Source: Beta vulgaris subsp. vulgaris
Lineage: Eukaryota; Streptophyta; Magnoliopsida; Caryophyllales; Amaranthaceae
Assembly: GCF_026745355.1 (NCBI RefSeq)
Contig: NC_079209.1
Location: 22,642,429 to 22,706,428 of the forward strand
Reading direction: 5' to 3'
Length of the DNA: 64,000 nucleotides
The position numbers and the translations under genes were made by a program. Below the pieces are notes generated by a model. The model saw only the letters and a program-made list of their open reading frames with translations, made no database searches and was not told the DNA's origin. Shown one piece after another: positions 56,892 to 64,000 of this stretch (position 1 is the first letter of the stretch; the number at the start of each line of letters is the position of its first letter).

Positions 56892-59631
56892 TTATCTAAG
56901 CGTGAGGAACGCCTCTATTGCCCTGATTTGCAACGGGAATTTTTGAGCAGCTTCCTTATGAGGTTTAGCTTTTTCCTCGGGTATTGCCAACCTTGGATTT
57001 GTTTTCGCATGTGCAAGCGCCTTAGCTTTGGCTAGGCTAATCCTATATGCTTCTAATTTCATGGCCCGATGCTCTATTTCTGAGACAACCAATCTTTTGA
57101 GAGTTAGTTTCTTAGTAAGGAATCCTCTAAAGACTTGGCAATGGTCTGTGGTATGTGACCCGTTCATGTGCCATCTAAACATGTCTTATAATCCCTCTTC
57201 ATTAGCTATCTTTGGCATAATCAGGACTCCTTCATCAAGCATCCTGTTAAATAGATGGTTACCAATTTTAGTGGCTTGAGATGCTTGTAAAACAACAAAA
57301 AACTCATTATTAATTGCAACATATTACAAGATAGATGGAATGGTTCTCCCACATCAATTATGTTAGCATTTTCATCATTAGGGAGCATGATATTTATCTT
57401 TTTAATCTTGTCCTGAATTTTATTTCTAGACACAGTACACTCAGAAGTATCGTGGGTGACTGCATCATGCCATTTATAGTATTTTTTCCCTTTCACTTCA
57501 TCAGCATTTCAATTTACGCCTCCCTACCAACTTTATTTTCTAATTAGATAATAGCCAGCAATCGAAGATGGCATTAAATTTTTAGCATCAAAAGTGTATG
57601 GTATCTTATGTCCAGACTTTAAGTCTTTTGGCGCTGAGAATTCTCTTTTGTCTAGGGGAGAACATTTGTAAGGTAGTCATTGGACCATTTCTGCCATATC
57701 AACCTCTAGTGTTGTTTCAAAATGATAAGGTTGATCATTTTGAGCAAAGAAGCTCAGATGCCTGGTTGCACTTTCAGCTTGTAGGTTCCTTTCATAGCTT
57801 ACGGCCAATTATGCTAATTCTACAAGATCACCAAAGGCATGACCATTAAACCTTTTTCGGAACTGAATCAACATCCCAACCTGAGCCAATTGTACAAATT
57901 CTCTCTCAGGGATGCTAACATGTCACCTAATCTTAGCCATTTTGAACCTAGCTAGATAGTCTTCTACAAACTCTCCTATCTTTTGTTGGATTCTGGTAAG
58001 TCACTCAGAGTCACTCTAGGTTCAATACGTGCAAAATGATTAGTAAATTACACTTGCATATCCTGCCATGAGTGAATAGAGTTGGGTGGCAAATTTGTAT
58101 ACCACCAATAGGCCTTTTTCAGTTAGAGACATAAAAAACATTATTAATCTCAAATAATCATGTCAGCTGCCTCCCTACACAGACAATTGAACCTAACTAG
58201 ATATTCCTCGGGTGACACTCTATCATTGCTTGAGAATAAGGTAAAGTCAATATTTTGAATGTCCTGCGGAATGGATTGGCTCTATCAATCCATTCAGGAT
58301 AAGGCTTACGACCTATCTGCCTATGACCCCTCCTAGAGTTATCACACACTAGTCTTTGGACTAGTTCCTCAACTTGTGTTGTAGTTATGGGATCTTGGTT
58401 TCTCCCTTCGTAGTCTGGACTTCCATTTCCGTTTCCCGTGATCTTGATTTGGAATGAACGGTTAATTATCCTAACCTCCCATGGACATATCCTGGCGGTG
58501 CACATAGTTAGGATTAGGTGTTCCTTGTGCCATTTGTAGCTGAAACGTATGCCCATTAGTGGGTACCCCTTGTTGGTAAGTTCCAGTCGTATGAGAAAAT
58601 GGAGCTTGATTAGGGCCATAGCCTAAGGGCATTTCCATAATGAAATATCCCAATGATAGGTGGTGGTAAGGCATATAAGTAGTAGATGAAGGGTTCCTAG
58701 CTATAGTTGGATGATTTAGAGGCACATATGCATGGGGTGCACCATTGTTGTTTGCAACAAAAGCACCTTACCTCTGACCTCCATGTGATGGTCCAGGTTG
58801 GTGTGTTATCTCCAAACTGTCCACCACCCATGGAAAAAGAAGGGTTGTGACGTCCTGGTGCCAACGTGGCTCCACGCCCGCTGCCATTTCGTCATTTCTC
58901 CTAAAATTCCCATGGCCATTCTCTCCAAGGCTCAAGGGACTTGCCCTTGTTTGACGCCCTTGAGAGGAAGTTTGTGGATCATTTGAAACAAATGGGTCTC
59001 TATTGTCGACGTAGGAAAAATGTACCCTTGTCGGGTAGGCAATTGGGAGATCTGGCGTTATTCCACGATCCCCTTTTGGTCTATTTAGTGGCACTTCTTC
59101 TAAAGCCTTAAGTAGTTTCTCACTGAGTTGATAATGTTTTTCAACTTATGGTTCCAGACGAGTAACTACTTCAGTAGTAAGAGATGTGGACATTGCCGTA
59201 AAGGTGGCACTCATAGTATCATTAATATCTACGAGTATTCGATCTATCTTCCTAGAGTTACTATCTCTATTCTCTTCACTTATCCTTTGAAGGATATCTG
59301 TAAAGACTCCGACAGACTCATGGGCTAAATTTTTGTAGTTTGAATCAACTTGTTGTCTTTGACTCTCCCTGGCCTCCAATAGTAATTGTTTCACTATTTC
59401 AATGAATTTTCCATACAATTGGTGCACGAATGCACGACCAGTACTACTTGGAGATGATATTTCCCTTTGAGGAGTATCTCCTTGTGATTCTCTTGAGACT
59501 TGATGAATCGGTTCACCCTCATCTTCAGGTACCCTTGATTCTAAATGTATTGAATTATTATCTTCCATATTTTGGGAGATTGGTTCAACTATAGGACCTT
59601 CACTATGTCTTCGAGAACGTGTACTCGACAT
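56892..59631 (-). pseudogene. gag: Tat element 2 gag
   Basis: Minus strand from ATG 59631 ('MSSTRSRRHSEGPIVEPISQ'). An N-terminal polar region has a helical stretch ('EIVKQLLLEARESQRQQVDS'), then 59094-58768 and 58725-58471 are Pro/Gly/Asn-rich. The capsid-type gag domain lies at about 58260-57840, in shifted frames: 'DFTLFSSNDRVSPEEYLVRF', 'VFYVSN', 'DYLARFKMAKIR' and 'IPEREFVQLAQVGMLIQF'. 57496-57221 ('YYKWHDAVTHDTSECTVSRN') and 57182-56892 ('FRWHMNGSHTTDHCQVFRG') are Cys/His motifs of the nucleocapsid-like end. Stops and shifts throughout. Particle-forming protein of the element. Confidence 0.78.
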
Positions 59632-59754
59632 TTATAAAACAAGAAAGAAAATTAATAATAGCTACTTCAAATAAAAAGGCTAATTTAAACAATCAACGAG
59701 GAAAATTACAATATGATTATGAATCTTTTTCCTCCTAATAGTTGCCAAAAAACC

Positions 59755-60420
59755 TGTTGGTGCAAAATCAGTTGGATGACTTTGCAAATAAGTCAATGCA
59801 CACCCAATAGTTAGATACTGAATATCATGGGAGTCGTAGTCCCTGGGGTTTACCGGTTTTGATTAGATAAAACCTTGCTAACGTACTTTGTTATAGCCTA
59901 ATGTAATTAAACTATAACACCTAATAAATTCAGGTGATCCGTACTAAAGGAGTCATTAATGCATTAATTAATCTATTAATTAAAGCTGAATATTCCCACA
60001 TATATCACAAACTTCTAGAAAGATTCTTTTATAATACAGATGAAGATAAACCAGGCCGGACAATTAAAGGACAAACATGAAGATGAATACCTCCATGGAC
60101 ATGGACTAAAACTGGCAATTGAACAAACTTGTTACTCAATACATGCTCTAATTTTAGGCTAAGGACTAACTATAACCCCTGAAGGGGGTTGGCTAATCTA
60201 GGTTAAGTTACGCTAGAGAAGAAAGTAAATTACACGTTTGTTGTATATTGTGTTTGTTCTGATCTGCTTTCTTATATTTATACTACGTAGATGTGTGTAA
60301 CTTCCGTACTTTTTGGAGAGAAGAAGTGATTTAAATCATTTATGATTCAAATCACAACTACCGTCTTCTGGCGCCATAGTGCTTGAATCCTTTTACCCAC
60401 GTTTTTGCATGATCCGTAAT
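59755..60420 (-). mobile_element. 5' LTR region of Tat element 2 (outer boundary uncertain)
   Basis: Upstream of the gag ATG on the minus strand. Left edge is set at TGTTGGTGC (59755; minus-strand end '...GCACCAACA'), next to the primer-binding-like 59731-59754. A TATA box TATAAATA (minus) lies at 60275-60282, giving a U5/R of about 500 bases. The outer end near 60420 is a guess, and no matching 3' LTR was found left of the antisense ORF. Confidence 0.45.
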
Positions 60421-60999
60421 CAAATTGACTACTCTAAAAAACCCTTTGTTTATAAATTACTGCAGTTTTTGATTTTGATTCTCATTTTTGCCTTTGTTCT
60501 TTGAGGTATGATTTAATGGTCAGTTCATGAACTTTTCTAATTTAGGTATTTCTTGTCTTGTGATTCAGTGATTAGAATATGATTTGGGCCTTAAAATCTT
60601 CATACTTTTACAATGAATTTGATGGAATTTGCTTTGTTATCATGACTTCTCACTCAATTTTTTTTATAAAGATATTTCCTTTATGTACTATCATAAATGA
60701 CGAAGTATTCACTTGTTATGATTTTTAAAAACTCAAATTTTTGCTTTTTAACGAAGCAGTTTTAAAGAAAAGCTATGGATTCCAGTGGACTAGTCATGAA
60801 TGTCAATGAAGTTGTAACGAAAGTTTTTTAGTAGATAATTAGTCATATTTAAAGAGTAAAGAGCTATAATAGTGTCGGCTCCTGTTTAATGAAGTTGAAG
60901 TGGGATGAATGGAGTAAAGAAAGAGAAAGCAAAGGAGGGAATGGAGTAAAGAAAGGTTTATAGATGTATAAATTAAAACCCTAAAAATCAGCAATAATG
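60421..60999. other. AT-rich spacer
   Basis: No gene or element recognised. It may include the outer part of the Tat-2 LTR and the pre-insertion flank of the copia element. Confidence 0.4.
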
Positions 61000-61251
61000 T
61001 GTTGGGAATTAATTCAAATTCTTGGCCCATTAACTATGATGGTTGTTCTCTTGTCAGTTACAAAATTTAAGGTGTTTAATAAAAGGGTCATTTAGTTGAT
61101 GTTTATGAAGTCATTAGTGAGTGTCATTCTATATTCCTAGCTAAGTTTTTCAAGTCTTATAAAATGTCATGTTTGTAATCAGTTTTTTGTAGAGTGAATA
61201 AAATCAAAAACCTTCCCACCAAATATTTGAGAAGTTGGGTTTAGTATAACA
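61000..61251 (+). mobile_element. 5' LTR of a Ty1/copia element (252 bp)
   Basis: Starts TGTTGGGAATTAATTC and ends '...TTAGTATAACA', immediately before a primer-binding site for initiator tRNA-Met. TATAAAA lies at 61158-61164. Short LTRs with TGTTG/AACA ends are typical for copia. The 3' LTR is outside the window. Confidence 0.8.
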
Positions 61252-61253
61252 CG

Positions 61254-61266
61254 TGGTATCAGATCC
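61254..61266 (+). other. Primer-binding site (initiator tRNA-Met)
   Basis: TGGTATCAGATCC, one mismatch to the canonical copia PBS TGGTATCAGAGCC, two bases after the LTR end. Confidence 0.88.
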
Positions 61267-61475
61267 AAGTGGGATTCATTTTGCAATACCACAACCTCAC
61301 ATAGTCAAGTTCCAGGCCCCACCATTCCATAAAAAAAAAAGAGCAAAATAAAAAGAGGAAAGTTTCTTTCTACCTTCATCTTCCCTGTACCTCTGTCGTC
61401 CCCCACTTACCCCATACCTCTTTTTTTTTTCTTTCAGCGACATATTTTACTACTCACTCCCAACATTTGAGTGAC

Positions 61476-61662
61476 AAATTGGGTTCACTAGAAGTGAAAA
61501 TGAGCCTACACTCTACTCGAAGAAGTAGAGTAATAGTGATTTCTTGGTAGTGTGTCTTTATGTGGATGATATGATTTATATGGGTTCATCTCAATCTGTT
61601 GTCGATGAGTTCAAGCGTAGTATGATGCAAAAGTTTGAGATGACTGATCTGAGTTTGCTAAA
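61476..61662 (+). pseudogene. Displaced copia reverse-transcriptase fragment with YVDD box
   Basis: Encodes 'GFTRSENEPTLYSKK', a stop, then 'DFLVVCLYVDDMIYMGSSQS' and 'VVDEFKRSMMQKFEMTDLSL'. This is the C-terminal half of a copia RT, normally found about 2 kb downstream, after integrase. Here it lies between the leader and the integrase and is joined in frame to the pre-integrase zinc region ('KIGQHVFCEVCVY...'). Gag and protease, expected at this place, are missing. It probably arose by template switching or recombination between element copies. Confidence 0.82.
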
Positions 61663-63226
61663 AATTGGTCAACATGTTTTTTGTGAAGTATGTGTGTATG
61701 TTAAGCAAAGTAGGCAACCATTCCCTAGCAGGAAGTCCTAGAGGGCTTCAAATTTTCTTGACTTAGTGCATGCCGATTTATGTGGGCCAATGAAAACTGA
61801 GTCAATTGGAGGAAGTCGATATTTCTTGTTGTTAACAGATGATTACAGTAGGATGAGCTGGGTTTATTTCTTGAAGTTGAAATCCGAGGCATTTGATTAT
61901 TTCAATAAATTTAAGGTGTTGGTGGAGAAACAAAGTGATAGGAAAATTAAGGCATTCCAGACTGATCGTGGTGGTGAATTTCTGTCTAATGAGTTCAATG
62001 CATTTTGTGATGAGCATGGCATACGGAGGGAGCTTACAACACCATATACTCCCCCGCAAAATGGCGTGGCAGAGCGAAAAAATAGAACATTGATGGAAAT
62101 GGCCAGAAGCATGCTTAAAGCTAAGGGGTTGCCGAACAAGTTTTGGGGACAAGCTGTAGCTACTGCAGTGTACTTGCTGAATATATCACCAACCAGAGTA
62201 GTCTTGAACAAGACACCATTTGAAGCATGGAGAGGTAAGAAGCCACAGGTAAGACATTTGAAAGTCTTTGGTTGTATAGCTTACGCTTTGGTGCATTCAA
62301 ATTTACGCCTCAAACTAGATAGCAAATCTGAAAAATATATCTTGGGTGGCTATAGCACTTAGTCCAAAGCATATAAGCTATATAACTCGGTGAATGGCAA
62401 GGTCATTGTCAGCAGGGATGTGAAGTTCAATGATGAAGATAGGTGGACATGGAGCAATGATGAAAACCCGCCTAAATTCCATCATGACAATGTTGAACCA
62501 GAGGGGGAACTAGGTGCGGATACAGAGCAGAAGAACACCAATTCATTATCCTCACCTGATTCAAGTGCACCAAACAGTCCAAGCCGTACTCTAGTCAGTA
62601 GCAACACATCTTCTCCAGCTAGCTCACCTTCTAGTTCATCTAGTGGGACACCTCCTAAACATTACCGGTCACTTAGAAATATTTATCGCAATTGTTATTT
62701 TTCTTTGCTTGTTTCTGATCCCTGTACTTATGATGTGGCTGCACATGAAGTTGTATGGCAGAATGCTATGTTCGAAGAGATGCAGGCCATAGAAAAAAAA
62801 ATGAATCATGGCACCTTGTTTGTCGACCAGAAGACAAGAACATCATTGGACTTAAGTGGGTGTTTCGGAAAAAGTACAACTCCGATGGGAGTATTCAAAA
62901 GCACAAAGCAAGGCTAGTGGCTAAGGGGTACACTTAGCAGCATGGCGTGGATTTTGATGAAACTTACTCGCCTGTTGATCGGTTCGAAACAGTGAGAGTT
63001 TTTCTTGCTGTAGCAGCTCAATATCAATTGCCAGTTTATCACTTTGATGTGAAGTCTGCATTCCTGAATGGTGATTTGAAAGAGGAGGTTTTTGTTTCAC
63101 AACCTGAAGGCTTTATTATCAATGGTCAGGAAGACAAAGTCTACAAGTTAAGGAACGCTTTGTACGGGCTAAAGTAAGCTCCGCGTGCGTGGTACAGCAA
63201 GATTGATACCTTCTTTCACAACATGA
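61663..63226 (+). pseudogene. pol: Ty1/copia integrase and N-terminal reverse transcriptase
   Basis: Pre-integrase 'CEVCVYVKQSRQPFPSRKS' (a stop follows), then integrase core 61766-62362 with all three catalytic positions present: LTDDYSR, TDRGGEF and NGVAERKNRT. After TAG 62360-62362 comes 'SKAYKLYN', a Ser/Pro-rich linker, and RT from about 62790: 'IIGLKWVFRKKYNSDGSIQK', 'ARLVAKGYT', stop 62935-62937, 'VDFDETYSPVDRFETVRVFL', 'FDVKSAFLNGDLKEEVF', 'ALYGLK', stop 63175-63177, 'APRAWYSKIDTFFHNMN'. A nine-A run near 62793 shifts the frame. The few lesions suggest a young copy. RT is broken off at about 63226 by the TTAGCG repeat element. Confidence 0.92.
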
Positions 63227-63234
63227 ATGTCAGA

Positions 63235-63535
63235 CTTTAGCGTCCGCAAAAATCAGACGCTAAAAACACGAAATCGGACGCTAAATATATTAGCGTCCGC
63301 CGACGGACGCTAAACGGCTCATGGAAAACCCTTGGTCGCTAATTCTCCAAATTGCGGACGCTAAATATTTAGCGTATAATATTTTGAATTTAGCGACCGC
63401 TTCCTCGGAAGTCACTAATTAGCGACCACCTAGGCAGTCGCTAATTAGCGACCGTCATGCACAGTCGCTAATTAGCGACTACCTAGGCGGTCGCTAATGT
63501 CCTTGGCAGTCGCTAATTAGCGACCGTTTTCACAG
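63235..63535. repeat. Subterminal-type inverted-repeat block (TTAGCG motifs) of a presumed CACTA element
   Basis: About twenty copies of 'ttagcgtccg'/'cggacgctaa' and then 'ttagcgaccg'/'cggtcgctaa' in both orientations, many paired as small palindromes ('gtcgctaattagcgac'). The organisation is the same as the subterminal zones of CACTA-1 to -5, but no CACTA terminus is visible: the copia frame ends near 'aacatgaatgtcag'. The other end lies outside the window. Confidence 0.7.
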
Positions 63536-63716
63536 ACCCTACTCTTGAAAGCTTTTTTCTTTTAAGTAATTGATATTAAATGTAATAAGATATGAAATGA
63601 TGTAAATACCATACTTCTTTTATTAAAGAAAACAATTAATCAATTCAATTATTATTGATAATCTATGTAGATACAAGTGAAAAAATAATTCTAGAACTAA
63701 ATTCTAGTATACTTAC

Positions 63717-64000
63717 ATGTACACAAATTTAAACTCCACAACAAAAATCTGGAACAAAACTAAATATTTTGAGTCACCAAGGACTTTAGAAATGCAGCCC
63801 ACCCACCACCCATCATTATAAAGAGCATCAACTACTTCAAACTGCTTGAACTTGTCGACTTTTCCTGCCTTTGGAGGATGCGGTCTGATGTGCAGGGCAT
63901 CAGCCTTTTCTCTTACAAAATCTTTGTCATCTTCTGTTTTTAGATCCCTATACTCATTAAGGAATTTGTCCTTCCCAATCACCTCAAGAACAGTTCAGTG
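63717..64000 (-). pseudogene. Agenet (Tudor-like) domain exon, partial
   Basis: Minus strand, entering at the right edge. It encodes 'TVLEVIGKDKFLNEYRDLKT', 'DALHIRPHPPKAGKVDKF' and 'FEVVDALYNDGWWVGCISKV', then 'LGDSKYLVLF', the signature of plant Agenet/DUF724-type proteins: tandem Tudor-like folds with an aromatic 'GWWxGxI' core. A GTAAGT donor at 63716-63711 ends the exon. An in-frame TGA at 63997-63995 breaks continuity with the expected preceding 'WxPATV' residues. Agenet proteins are implicated in chromatin or RNA-linked regulation. Adjacent TTAGCG repeats suggest a host exon captured by a CACTA element, but a resident gene cannot be excluded. Confidence 0.65.

Noticed and set aside
63235..63535. 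TTAGCGACC repeats as a CRISPR array or telomere-like repeat
   Set aside because: Inverted and irregular copies in a plant context; best explained as transposon subterminal repeats.

Overview
This window looks like plant nuclear DNA from a eudicot: AT-rich and intron-bearing, with almost every recognisable protein belonging to a plant transposable element. Degenerate 'aataagttca'-type repeats near 1.9 kb, together with the general element mix, make me lean towards Caryophyllales/Amaranthaceae, but that rests on memory and is only a guess. The one convincing intact host-type gene is a two-exon, secreted, eight-cysteine defensin-like peptide gene at 940-1318 (minus strand). Other possible non-transposon sequences are two degenerate copies of an unrecognised family (39819-40585 and 41100-41705, minus) and an Agenet-domain exon cut by the right window edge.

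Layout. 1-2.5 kb holds a SINE and the defensin-like gene. 2.5-9.5 kb is a decayed Ty3/gypsy Tat-lineage element on the minus strand: an LTR region, two tandem-repeat blocks, an antisense, apparently spliced extra ORF with a Transposase_28-like domain, and the RNase H-integrase part of pol, cut at 9490 by a non-autonomous CACTA element (CACTA-1). 12.3-21.0 kb is a second Tat/Ogre-like element on the plus strand, with two recognisable LTRs, primer-binding and polypurine sites and a gag remnant but no pol. 21.3-29.7 kb holds an LTR-like segment and a 5'-truncated L1-type LINE (minus), split by a 4.5-kb CACTA (CACTA-5). 30-40 kb is the decayed two-gene coding part of an En/Spm-type CACTA element (minus): transposase C-terminus plus a TNP1/PTTA-like second gene. 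The 3' end of a SIRE-like copia element has landed in it and runs into its reading frame.

43.7-60.4 kb is a third Tat element (minus). Its gag-protease-RT-RNase H-integrase run leftwards from 59631 to 48787 and meet, tail to tail, an antisense spliced ORF with a plant mobile domain (PMD). It carries three further CACTA insertions (CACTA-2, -3, -4); CACTA-2 itself contains a SINE and a Stowaway MITE. 61.0-63.2 kb is a Ty1/copia element (plus) with a displaced reverse-transcriptase piece, ended by a block of TTAGCG inverted repeats that precedes the Agenet exon.

The elements do not form a pathway. They form a nested insertion history that can be ordered from target-site duplications: four CACTA insertions have exact 3-bp duplications, and removing the insert plus one copy restores the host reading frame in the LINE and in both integrase sites. 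I found no convincing novel defence or metabolic system. The best candidates for something undescribed are the unknown paralogous pair, the promoter-plus-intron organisation of the antisense retrotransposon ORFs, the CACTA/SIRE chimeric ORF, the conserved G-box triplet in the 12.3-kb LTR, and the shared architecture of the CACTA families.
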